A DNA stretch of 64,000 bases from Ndongobacter massiliensis. GTDB lineage: Bacteria > Bacillota > Clostridia > Tissierellales > Peptoniphilaceae. How positions within the stretch are numbered: the stretch's first letter is position 1; each line of letters starts with the position of its first letter. The position numbers and the translations under genes were made by a program. This document shows, one piece after another, positions 17,905-25,521 of this stretch. The notes under the pieces are model-generated. The model worked only from the letters and a program-made list of their open reading frames with translations, had not been told where the DNA came from and made no database searches. The stretch lies in assembly GCF_900120375.1 (NCBI RefSeq), contig NZ_LT635480.1:1742840-1806839 (forward strand). The letters are read 5' to 3'.

Positions 17905-18363
17905 ATGTTTCAACAAAAGCGTTTATCCCGAAAAATGGTCTATGCGGTTTTGGGCGTAGTTGCCGTGCTGGTTTTGGTGTTATGCCTGGAGGCGCTGTTT
18001 CTGACGAAAGACCGGACGCTTTTTGAGACTTGGCGTGCGCAGGTTGCTACGGAGTTGACCGTTTCGGATTATGCGGCGGTGCAAGTTATGACATTGCTGC
18101 AGACGGTATTGATTCCGGCGGGCTACGCGCTGCATCTTTTTTTTGCCGTGCATAAAGCGGGATTGCTGAAAATCGCCTACTGGGTGTGGGGATTGCTTTT
18201 ATTTTATGTGTTATTTATGCAGATTCTTCAATTTCAAACGGGCAATCTTTTCTGGTGGGTGCGATGCCTCTTGTTTTTCGCACTCTTTCTTTTACATTGC
18301 AATCTCAGCTACGGCGTGCGTGTACCGCAGGAGAGAATGCGATCGCGCAAGGAGACATTTTAG
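17905..18363 (+). CDS. Small integral membrane protein in the maltodextrin operon, unknown function
   Basis: This 152-residue, very hydrophobic protein has about four predicted transmembrane helices (~13-33, ~60-82, ~88-108, ~113-130) and a basic C-terminus. I do not recognise the family. GGAGGAG precedes the ATG at 17905. It lies between the binding protein and MalF, so a role in permease assembly or regulation of uptake is conceivable but unproven. Confidence 0.72.
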   Translation: MFQQKRLSRKMVYAVLGVVAVLVLVLCLEALFLTKDRTLFETWRAQVATELTVSDYAAVQVMTLLQTVLIPAGYALHLFFAVHKAGLLKIAYWVWGLLLFYVLFMQILQFQTGNLFWWVRCLLFFALFLLHCNLSYGVRVPQERMRSRKETF

Positions 18364-18426
18364 GGGCGACGAAAGCGACCTACTGAGGATCGCATCGCGT
18401 CGCCGGTCGGATGGAAAGGAGTTGTT

Positions 18427-20472
18427 ATGAAGTACCCCGTTGTCCTACAGGACCGCGTGGGACGGGAGTATCCACGCAAGAACCGCTACCTTGCGGAGTT
18501 GGCGTTGGCACAGCAACAGGGCGATACGGAAAAAGAGCAGACTCTTTTACGGGGCAAGGAGAGTCATCCGTACATCATAGAGCTGCGTGCGTACGAGACT
18601 GCGGAAAAAACGTTTCTGGAAAAATTAAAAGTCGAGGAGGCGGATGCGGAAAAGCAGATCGACGACACCGATAAGAAGCTGCGCGGGTACATGATGGAAC
18701 TGTTTCGCGCGGAAAAGCAGGCGGCATTTTATAAAGACTACGTCGATTTGTCTTATGACGCGGAGATGGCCTATCGGACAGCGCAAAAAAAAGTCGACTA
18801 CCTGCCTGCTATGATTGTCGATTATCGTCTGCTGCAATTGGATTTGGCGTATGCGCATGAAGAAGCCCCGAATCCTGAAGAAGAGGCGCGCTACCAAAAG
18901 GAACTCGCTGCCTATAAGGAAACGCGCAAGCAAGCGTATGAGGCGCGCATCGCGCAGCTGCGGCAGTCCTACAAAGAAGGGAATATTTCGCGCACCGCTT
19001 TTGAAAACGAGCGCAAGATTACACGCAGCGAATACAAAGAAGAACTGGATCTCAAAGCGTATCGCTCGCCGGTGCGCTACCAAAGGGATCTGATTCGCAA
19101 TCTCAAACACCACTTAAAAAATGACAATAAGCAGCAAGAAGCGGTGCTGGGGGAAGAAATTTCTGCTGTGCGCCGCAGCACGCCCTCGGAAAAGGAAAAA
19201 CTTTCCCTTTGGCGTTGCTATTTGTCGATTCCCTTTCCCGGGGTCGGGCAGATTCTCAACGGGCAATTGGTAAAAGGGCTCCTTTGCCTCCTCGGGGTGC
19301 TCTTTATTTACCTGGTCGCCATTCCCTACGCACTGGGCTACGGCAATTACCAGGGCGACGGCATTGCAGGATTGATTACACTGGCGGAAGGCGGCAGGCG
19401 CGTCGATCGTTCCCTGATCTTCCTGATTGAAGGGCTGATCTCCATACTCTTTCTCTTCCTGTCGGCCGTGATTATCATTTTGTCCTACCGCGACGCCCGG
19501 CAGGTCGAAAAAGATGAACGCATCGGCATTCGCCCGAATTTGTGGTTTGAGACGAAGCGGGAGATTAGTGAAAACGGCTTTCCGTACTTCGTAAACATTC
19601 CCGCCATTCTGCTGATTTTATTCATTACTTTAGTGCCGATTTTTACGGCGGTGCTCCTGTCCTTTACGGGCATGGACCCCAATCATCAGTCGAAATTCAG
19701 TTGGATCGGGCTGGAAAACTACATGACCATCTTCCGCGCACAAGGCCTGCAAGGGTCTCTGTTCTGGCGTATTTTGGGTTGGACAGTCATCTGGACGATT
19801 GGCGCGACCACGCTTGCCATCGCCATCGGCATGGGGCTTGCCATTCTGGTCAACGGCGAGCACATACGCGGAAAGCGCTTTTTCCGTACCGTTTACATTC
19901 TTCCGTGGGCAGTTCCGGCATTCATTACGATTATGTTTTTCTCCGTCATGTTGGCGCCCAACGGCTATTTGAGCGATCTGATCACAAGTCTTGTCGGAAA
20001 AACGGTCAATGTTAAAAATGATACGAATTTGACGCGCACGGCTTTGATTCTGATTCAAGGGTGGTGCGGCAATGCCTATGTATTCTTACTGGCGACCGGT
20101 GTGCTGCAGTCCATTCCCAATGACCTTTACGAAGCCGCAGAGATGGACGGCGCGAACGGGCGGCAGAAGCTATTGAACATCACATTGCCGATGCTGCTTT
20201 TCCAGACGGCGCCCATTCTCGTCGGACAATATACCTTCAACTTCAACAACTACACCATCATCGATTTGTTCAATCAAGGCGGTCCTTTCAATCCGAGCCG
20301 CTATGGCAACCTTGCCGGTTCCAGCGACCTCCTGATTTCTTACATTTTCAAATTGACGATGGATAACCAATACCAGGCGTTCGGCGCGGCGATTTCGATT
20401 CTCATTTCATTGGCGCTCATTGTCATTGCCTTTATGGGCTATCGTCGGACGGCAGCTTTTAAGGAGGACTGA
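18427..20472 (+). CDS. malF: Maltodextrin ABC permease MalF-like with a long coiled-coil-like N-terminal extension
   Basis: This is the membrane subunit forming the sugar channel with MalG. At 681 residues it is much longer than usual for the family (~290-520). Residues 1-~262 are highly charged and rich in Glu/Lys/Ala heptad-like runs, with no membrane segment. Residues ~263-355 hold a PGVGQILNGQ segment and two helices. The permease core (~385-680) follows, with the EAA loop EAAEMDGANGRQKLL at ~563. AAGGAG precedes the ATG. MalG starts 1 base after the stop. The permease identity is clear; the function of the N-terminal region is unknown. Confidence 0.88.
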   Translation: MKYPVVLQDRVGREYPRKNRYLAELALAQQQGDTEKEQTLLRGKESHPYIIELRAYETAEKTFLEKLKVEEADAEKQIDDTDKKLRGYMMELFRAEKQAAFYKDYVDLSYDAEMAYRTAQKKVDYLPAMIVDYRLLQLDLAYAHEEAPNPEEEARYQKELAAYKETRKQAYEARIAQLRQSYKEGNISRTAFENERKITRSEYKEELDLKAYRSPVRYQRDLIRNLKHHLKNDNKQQEAVLGEEISAVRRSTPSEKEKLSLWRCYLSIPFPGVGQILNGQLVKGLLCLLGVLFIYLVAIPYALGYGNYQGDGIAGLITLAEGGRRVDRSLIFLIEGLISILFLFLSAVIIILSYRDARQVEKDERIGIRPNLWFETKREISENGFPYFVNIPAILLILFITLVPIFTAVLLSFTGMDPNHQSKFSWIGLENYMTIFRAQGLQGSLFWRILGWTVIWTIGATTLAIAIGMGLAILVNGEHIRGKRFFRTVYILPWAVPAFITIMFFSVMLAPNGYLSDLITSLVGKTVNVKNDTNLTRTALILIQGWCGNAYVFLLATGVLQSIPNDLYEAAEMDGANGRQKLLNITLPMLLFQTAPILVGQYTFNFNNYTIIDLFNQGGPFNPSRYGNLAGSSDLLISYIFKLTMDNQYQAFGAAISILISLALIVIAFMGYRRTAAFKED

Positions 20473-20473
20473 C

Positions 20474-21367
20474 ATGAAGAAGAAGAAAAAGACCTCCGGA
20501 CTTTATCTCAAGGATCAACAGCCTTTAACACCGGCGGGGAAAGTCGGCGTGGGCATTACCTATGCGATTTTAATTCTATGGAGTTTCATCGTTCTGTGGC
20601 CGGTGCTGCAAATTCTACTTGCTTCCTTTAACGGTGCGCAGGGGAAATATTTGATCCTGAACGGAGCCTATGAATTTTCACTGGATAATTTTCGCGAATT
20701 GTTCAGCGACACCTACTTCCTTTTGTGGCTGAAAAACACGATCTTTATTGGCATCGCTTCCGCCGTGATTCAGACGCTGGTCGTCGCCTTCACCGGATAC
20801 GCCTATTCGCGCTTCCGCTTTAAGTACAAGAAAGGGTCGCTCCTGGCAATCCTGTTGATCCAGGTGGTGCCGACCTTTGCCGGAATTACGGCGTACTTCA
20901 CCCTCCATCAGATCATTTCCGGGGTCATTCCGGCATTTTCGCGACAGATGCTTCTGGTTTTGATTTATTCGGCAGGCGGCATTGCGAACAACACGCTGAT
21001 ACTCAAAGGCTACATCGACTCGATTTCTTCGGAGCTGGATGAAGCGGCGCGCATCGACGGATGTTCCAATTTTCAGGTCTTTCGCATGATCATCACGCCC
21101 ATTGTTCGGCCAATGCTGGCGATTATTGCCCTATGGGCGTTCATCGCTCCCTTTACGGATTATATGCTGCCGAAGGTGTTGCTCACGAGTCCCCAGGAAT
21201 ATACGCTGGCGACGGGGTTGCAGACGTTGATTGCGGATACGCGCACCATGCGTCAGCCGCTCTTTGCGGCGGGCGGTCTGTTGACGGCGCTGCCCATCGT
21301 CGCGCTCTTTATCGCATTGCAGAAACAATTGGTGTCGGGTCTGTCTTCGGGCTCTGTGAAAGGATAA
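20474..21367 (+). CDS. malG: Maltodextrin ABC permease MalG-like
   Basis: This is the second channel subunit, 297 residues with six transmembrane helices after a lysine-rich cytoplasmic N-terminus (KKKKK). The EAA loop DEAARIDGCSNFQVF (~190) contacts the ATPase. I chose ATG 20474, preceded by AAGGAGG inside the end of malF. An upstream extension of the frame is a shadow of malF. The gene is tightly packed between malF and malK. Confidence 0.93.
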   Translation: MKKKKKTSGLYLKDQQPLTPAGKVGVGITYAILILWSFIVLWPVLQILLASFNGAQGKYLILNGAYEFSLDNFRELFSDTYFLLWLKNTIFIGIASAVIQTLVVAFTGYAYSRFRFKYKKGSLLAILLIQVVPTFAGITAYFTLHQIISGVIPAFSRQMLLVLIYSAGGIANNTLILKGYIDSISSELDEAARIDGCSNFQVFRMIITPIVRPMLAIIALWAFIAPFTDYMLPKVLLTSPQEYTLATGLQTLIADTRTMRQPLFAAGGLLTALPIVALFIALQKQLVSGLSSGSVKG

Positions 21368-21371
21368 TACG

Positions 21372-22457
21372 ATGCAAGTCAAATTAGAAAATATTGGAAA
21401 AAAATACGAGGGACGCGAAGAATTCACCTTACGTCACATCAATTTGGACATCAAGAGCCAAGACTTCTGCGTCATCCTCGGCCCCTCCGGATGTGGAAAA
21501 AGCACGCTTTTGCGCATGATTGCCGGGCTCAACTCCATCACCGAAGGCGAACTCATCTTCGGCGACCGTCTGGTCAACAACGTTCCGCCGAAAGATCGCG
21601 ACATCGCCATGGTATTTCAAAGTTATGCCCTGTATCCGCATATGACAGTGTACGACAACATGGCGTTTTCTTTGAAGATGCGCAAAGAGCGTAAAGGCAT
21701 TATCGACAAGCGCGTGAAGGACGCCGCAAAATTGCTGCAAATTGAAAACTATCTCTATTCCCGTCCTTCGGACATTTCCGGCGGACAGCGCCAACGCGTC
21801 GCCCTCGGACGCGCCATTGTCCGCAAGCCGAACATTTTCCTCATGGATGAGCCGCTCTCGAACCTGGATGCGAAGCTGCGCGAACATATGAGGATTGAAT
21901 TGGTGCGGATTCATCAACAGATGAAAACGACGACGATCTACGTCACGCATGACCAAACGGAAGCCATGACGATGGCGACAAAAATTGTCTTGTTGGATAA
22001 GGGCAAGATTCAGCAGGCGGGGGCACCGGATGAATTTTACAACACGCCGTCCAACACTTTTGTCGCGCAGTTTATCGGCTCGCCAACCATGAACCTTTTG
22101 GAAGGAAAGATGGTCAACGGCGTCTTTGTGACGGAAAATGACGAGGTGCGCATTGAACCCGGTGCGGAAGATGCGGCACGGCTGCGCGCCTACGAAGGCA
22201 AAAAAGTGATCGCGGGAATCCGCTCGGAGCGCTTTTTACGCAAGGAAAGCACGGATAAAAACCACTTTATATCGCATGTGGATGTCATTGAAAACTTCGG
22301 CAAGGAGCAGTCGCTCTTTGTGAAATTGCCCAGTGGAAAAGATTTGGTTCTGACTATGCCGGGCCATTACCGTTTTGCGCAGGGGCAGGAAGAGGAATTT
22401 GCCTTTGACAGCGCGGCGATGCATTATTTCGACGGAGAAACGAAGACACGCATTTAG
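21372..22457 (+). CDS. malK: ABC transporter ATPase MalK/MsmX/UgpC type
   Basis: This is the 361-residue ATPase of the carbohydrate importer. Walker A GPSGCGKST is at ~37-45, the signature DISGGQRQRVALGRA at ~136 and Walker B IFLMDEPLSNLD at ~157. The C-terminal ~120 residues form the regulatory OB/TOBE domain typical of MalK. Some Firmicutes share one such ATPase among several sugar importers. Placement directly after malG supports service to this transporter. Confidence 0.93.
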   Translation: MQVKLENIGKKYEGREEFTLRHINLDIKSQDFCVILGPSGCGKSTLLRMIAGLNSITEGELIFGDRLVNNVPPKDRDIAMVFQSYALYPHMTVYDNMAFSLKMRKERKGIIDKRVKDAAKLLQIENYLYSRPSDISGGQRQRVALGRAIVRKPNIFLMDEPLSNLDAKLREHMRIELVRIHQQMKTTTIYVTHDQTEAMTMATKIVLLDKGKIQQAGAPDEFYNTPSNTFVAQFIGSPTMNLLEGKMVNGVFVTENDEVRIEPGAEDAARLRAYEGKKVIAGIRSERFLRKESTDKNHFISHVDVIENFGKEQSLFVKLPSGKDLVLTMPGHYRFAQGQEEEFAFDSAAMHYFDGETKTRI

Positions 22458-22480
22458 TACGAGCAGGGATGAGGAAACGA

Positions 22481-24178
22481 ATGAACGATTGGAATTACAA
22501 TTCGCAACCGGAAGAAATGTATGCGGCGGGTGCGCCGTTCGGGCACGACGCTTTGGAAGCACATGTATGCTGGCACGAGGCACCGCAGGCACGTCCGCCG
22601 CATACGGTGCTTCCTGCGGAGTTGGAGTTGGTAAAATACCCGCGCGGACTCGGTGTGATTCTGCCGATTTTTTCGCTGCCATCGCCTTACGGCATCGGTA
22701 CCTTCGGCGAAGCGGCGTATCGGTTTTGCGATTTTCTAGCAAAATCTGGAGTCCGGTATTGGCAAGTGCTGCCGCTCGGACCGACGAGTTATGGTGACTC
22801 CCCTTATCAGAGCTTTTCCGGGCTGGCGGGCAACCCCTATTTTATTGACCTGGATTTTCTGTGTGCGGAAGGCTTGTTGGAATCGGAAGAACTGGCGGCC
22901 ATTCACTTCGGGGATGAAATCGATCGGGTCGACTATTCACTTCTCTACAATCAACGCTATCGCCTGCTTTGGCGCGCTTTTGAGCGCGCCGTGGGGCAAA
23001 CGGAACGTGCACCGTTGACCCCGTCGGAAGCGTTTCAGCAAGCTGGGCTTTCCGGCGATTGTGGAACGCGGGAGGCGTTGGCACAATTTCGCGAACAAAA
23101 CGCAGACTGGATTGAAGACTACGCGCTCTTCCAGGCGCTGAAAGCGGAGCACTTCGATGTCGAATGGACGCAGTGGGCGGATGTGTACCGAGACCACCAT
23201 GCGGAAGCTTTAGACGCATTTCGCGCCTCCCATGAGGTGGAAATCCTCTTCCAGATTTTCATGCAGTATCACTTTTTCCGCCAGTGGGAGGCGCTGCGTG
23301 CGTATGCTCATGACAAGGGGCTCTTGTTTATTGGCGATATACCCATTTACGTGGCGCACGATTCGGCGGATGTCTGGGCGGCACGGGATCAATTTCTGCT
23401 CGACGAAAAGGGCAACCCGCGCGTCGTCGCAGGGGCGCCGCCGGACGTTTTTACGGCGGACGGGCAAAGATGGGGCAACCCCATCTATAATTGGGCGGTC
23501 ATGCGCGATCGCAACTACGATTTTTGGGTGCGGCGATTTCGTGCCAATTTCCGCCTATATGACATTTTGCGACTGGATCACTTCATCGGTTTTGAACATT
23601 ACTGGTCCGTGCCGGCGGAAGAGGAAACGGCGCGCAACGGGCGCTGGGAAGCCGGCCCCGGGTTTGCCTTTTTCCAAAAAATGCAGGAGGCGCTGGGACC
23701 GCTGCCCATCTTAGTGGAAGATCTCGGCGTGCTCACGCCGGAGGTCATTGCGCTGCGCGAGCGGACGGGCTTTCCCGGCATGAAGCCGTTGCAGTTCGCT
23801 TTCGGCGGGGGACCGGATTCTGACTATCTGCCGCACAATTTTGAGCGGCGCACCAGCGTTTACACAGGCACTCACGACAGTGATCCGCTGCGCACCTGGT
23901 GGGAAAATCTGGATCCGCAGACGCGTTATCTCGTGGGGGCTTACTTTGCCATTTCGAAAGAGGAAGAGGTGCGCTGGGCGCTGTTGCGCGGTGCGGCAGC
24001 CTCGGTTGCCGATCTCTGCATTTTCCAGATGCAGGACATCTTGTGGACAGATGCCTCCAGTCGCACCAATTTGCCGGGGGCCTTGGGTGGAAATTGGCAG
24101 TGGCGCCTGCGTCCCGATTATGCGGATCCGGGGTTGGCAAAGAAGCTCCGGGAATTGATCGGTTTGTACGGGCGGTAA
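22481..24178 (+). CDS. malQ: 4-alpha-glucanotransferase (amylomaltase)
   Basis: This GH77 enzyme disproportionates imported maltodextrins in the cytoplasm. The ~565-residue protein has an N-terminal extension of ~50 residues before the start of the family domain (RGLGVILPIFSLPS). Catalytic motifs are visible: the nucleophile Asp in LRLDHFIGF, the acid/base Glu in LVEDLG and the third Asp in TGTHDSD. The usual motif is THDNDT, so this Ser is a small deviation. ATG 22481 has GAGG 6 bases upstream; ATG 22469 is possible. It is the last clear member of the operon. Confidence 0.94.
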   Translation: MNDWNYNSQPEEMYAAGAPFGHDALEAHVCWHEAPQARPPHTVLPAELELVKYPRGLGVILPIFSLPSPYGIGTFGEAAYRFCDFLAKSGVRYWQVLPLGPTSYGDSPYQSFSGLAGNPYFIDLDFLCAEGLLESEELAAIHFGDEIDRVDYSLLYNQRYRLLWRAFERAVGQTERAPLTPSEAFQQAGLSGDCGTREALAQFREQNADWIEDYALFQALKAEHFDVEWTQWADVYRDHHAEALDAFRASHEVEILFQIFMQYHFFRQWEALRAYAHDKGLLFIGDIPIYVAHDSADVWAARDQFLLDEKGNPRVVAGAPPDVFTADGQRWGNPIYNWAVMRDRNYDFWVRRFRANFRLYDILRLDHFIGFEHYWSVPAEEETARNGRWEAGPGFAFFQKMQEALGPLPILVEDLGVLTPEVIALRERTGFPGMKPLQFAFGGGPDSDYLPHNFERRTSVYTGTHDSDPLRTWWENLDPQTRYLVGAYFAISKEEEVRWALLRGAAASVADLCIFQMQDILWTDASSRTNLPGALGGNWQWRLRPDYADPGLAKKLRELIGLYGR

Positions 24179-24201
24179 ATGGAAAGCTATCGGGAGTTTC
24201 T

Positions 24202-24969
24202 ATGATTCTTTACTTTTCTGGAACCGGAAATAGCGCCTATCTAGCGAAGAAGTTGGCACAGGAAACGAGGGATACCCTTTTTTCTCTGAATGACGCCTTG
24301 AAGTACGGGGCGGATCCGCAACTTACGGAAGTGGATCGCCTGATTTTCGTTACGCCCACGTATTCCTGGCGCCTTCCGCGCGTCGTTGCCGCTTGGATTC
24401 GCCGCGTCGATTTTCCATCTGGTTTGCCGGTCTGGTTTGTCATGAACTGCGGCAGTGAAATCGGCAATGCCGATCGCTACAACCGCCGGCTATGTGCGGA
24501 AAAAGGGCTGCAATATCGGGGGACGGCGGAAATTCAAATGCCGGAAAACTATGTAGCACTTTTTCCGGTTCCGGATGAAACGGAGGCCCGAGCTATTATT
24601 GCCCGGGCGGAACCAGCTCTGGAGGAGATTGCCCGGTCTTTAGAGAAAGAACGTCCTTTTCCACCGCGGCGGATTCGACTTCTCGACCGCTTGTACAGCC
24701 GCATGGTGAATCCGATTTTCTATGCGTTGTTTGTAAAAGCGCGTGCCTTTCGTGTCGATGCGCGCTGTATTGGCTGCGGAAAGTGTGAAATACGTTGTCC
24801 TCTGAACAATGTGCGCCTGGTAGAGGGAAAGCCGGTTTGGGGCAATGCTTGTACGCACTGCATGGCCTGTATTTGCGGCTGTCCGACCCGGGCCATTGAA
24901 TATGGAAAAAAGACGGTCGGAAAACCGCGTTATTGGTGTATGGGCGAGAACGATTTTCGCGAAATATGA
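24202..24969 (+). CDS. EFR1-type protein: flavodoxin domain plus 2[4Fe-4S] ferredoxin domain
   Basis: This is a 255-residue electron carrier. The N-terminus matches the flavodoxin phosphate loop (FSGTGNSAYLA, ~5-15). The C-terminus has two clusters, CIGCGKCEIRC and CTHCMACICGC. FMN and two 4Fe-4S centres in one chain are typical of the EFR1 ferrodoxin family of anaerobes, whose partners are mostly unknown. GGGAG precedes ATG 24202. The same frame stays open upstream but only shadows malQ. It is 23 bases behind malQ, so possible co-transcription may not reflect function. Confidence 0.9.
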   Translation: MILYFSGTGNSAYLAKKLAQETRDTLFSLNDALKYGADPQLTEVDRLIFVTPTYSWRLPRVVAAWIRRVDFPSGLPVWFVMNCGSEIGNADRYNRRLCAEKGLQYRGTAEIQMPENYVALFPVPDETEARAIIARAEPALEEIARSLEKERPFPPRRIRLLDRLYSRMVNPIFYALFVKARAFRVDARCIGCGKCEIRCPLNNVRLVEGKPVWGNACTHCMACICGCPTRAIEYGKKTVGKPRYWCMGENDFREI

Positions 24970-24977
24970 GGTGCGAT

Positions 24978-25006
24978 TTGCTTCTTCCGACATCCTGTGG
25001 TAGCAT
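24978..25006 (+). promoter_or_regulatory. Promoter of tRNA-Pro
   Basis: TTGCTT, a 17-base spacer and TAGCAT with an upstream TGG extension lie 20 bases before the mature tRNA-Pro. Confidence 0.6.
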
Positions 25007-25025
25007 AAATCGAACATTTTATTCC

Positions 25026-25102
25026 CGGGGTGTAGCGCAGTTCGGTAGCGCACTTGTCTGGGGGACAAGGGGTCGCAGGTTCAAATCCTGTCACTCCGAC
25101 CA
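25026..25102 (+). tRNA. tRNA-Pro (anticodon GGG)
   Basis: The full cloverleaf is visible. The acceptor stem is CGGGGTG/CACTCCG with one G-T pair and the D-arm is GCGC/GCGC. The anticodon stem CTTGT/ACAAG carries loop CTGGGGG, and the T-arm is GCAGG-TTCAAAT-CCTGT. Discriminator A and the encoded CCA (25100-25102) follow. Confidence 0.95.
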
Positions 25103-25228
25103 AAAGAAAAACCGCTTGAAATCAATGGTTTCAGGCGGTTTTCTCATTTGTACATTTGTTCGATTTTTTGCGTTTGTCCCCAGTTTTGTCCCCAGTTCAA
25201 AAATGAATACTTGGTAACTTTTTGGTAA
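25091..25228 (-). pseudogene. Relic of a tyrosine integrase C-terminus at tRNA-Pro
   Basis: On the minus strand a 45-codon frame follows an in-frame TAA and ends with TGA inside the 3' half of tRNA-Pro. It contains tandem ELGTKLGTN followed by a basic tail. LGTKLGT repeats near the C-terminus followed by termination in a tRNA 3' end resemble integrases of tRNA-targeting prophages and integrative elements. No start codon, catalytic R..H-x-x-R..Y region or element remains. It is interpreted as an integration scar. The match rests on pattern recognition only. Confidence 0.5.
25108..25143 (+). terminator. Intrinsic terminator of tRNA-Pro
   Basis: AAACCGC-TTGAAA pairs with TTTCAG-GCGGTTT around TCAATGG, with one mismatch and a following TTCTC. 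It sits 5 bases after the tRNA. Confidence 0.8.
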
Positions 25229-25230
25229 TT

Positions 25231-25265
25231 ATAAAAAAGAGAATGTTGAAAGTTCAACATTCTCT
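25231..25265 (-). terminator. Intrinsic terminator of tRNA-Ser
   Basis: On the minus strand AGAGAATGTTGAA, loop CT and TTCAACATTCTCT form a perfect 13-bp stem followed by TTTTTATAA. It begins 8 bases after the tRNA-Ser CCA end. Confidence 0.93.
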
Positions 25266-25272
25266 AAGTGAA

Positions 25273-25361
25273 TGGCGGAGCGGGTGGGATTCGAACCCAC
25301 GTGCCCGTGAAGACAAACTGATTTCGAGTCAGCCCCGTTATGACCACTTCGATACCGCTCC
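25273..25361 (-). tRNA. tRNA-Ser (anticodon CGA)
   Basis: This is a class-II tRNA of 89 bases including an encoded CCA. The acceptor stem is GGAGCGG/CCGCTCC with discriminator G. Anticodon loop CTCGAAA sits in stem CTGA/TCAG, a long variable arm follows, and the T-arm contains GTTCGAATCC. It is convergent with tRNA-Pro. Confidence 0.95.
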
Positions 25362-25396
25362 ATAGGATTGCTTTTCTTTTGCGAAGTGACTGCTGT

Positions 25397-25425
25397 ATTC
25401 TATCGCAATACCCCCAAAAATGCAA
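25397..25425 (-). promoter_or_regulatory. Promoter of tRNA-Ser
   Basis: On the minus strand TTGCAT (25420-25425), a 17-base spacer and TAGAAT (25397-25402) lie 35 bases upstream of the mature tRNA-Ser. Confidence 0.72.
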
Positions 25426-25436
25426 ATAAAGGCGCG

Positions 25437-25465
25437 CAATAGCGAGCGGAAAAATCTCGCTATTG
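25437..25465. repeat. 10-bp inverted repeat between tRNA-Ser and the SPFH gene
   Basis: CAATAGCGAG (25437-25446) and CTCGCTATTG (25456-25465) form a perfect stem with a 9-base loop. It follows the SPFH terminator on the minus strand and may be a second-chance terminator or a boundary of the tRNA-Ser promoter. Confidence 0.5.
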
Positions 25466-25470
25466 CGCGA

Positions 25471-25510
25471 TAAAAAGCACCGAGCCTGCAAAAAAGCAAA
25501 CTCGGTGCTT
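25471..25510 (-). terminator. Intrinsic terminator of the SPFH gene
   Basis: On the minus strand AAGCACCGAG and CTCGGTGCTT pair around a T-rich 16-base loop and are followed by TTTATC, 11 bases after the stop codon. Confidence 0.85.
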
Positions 25511-25521
25511 GGGAAGGAATT

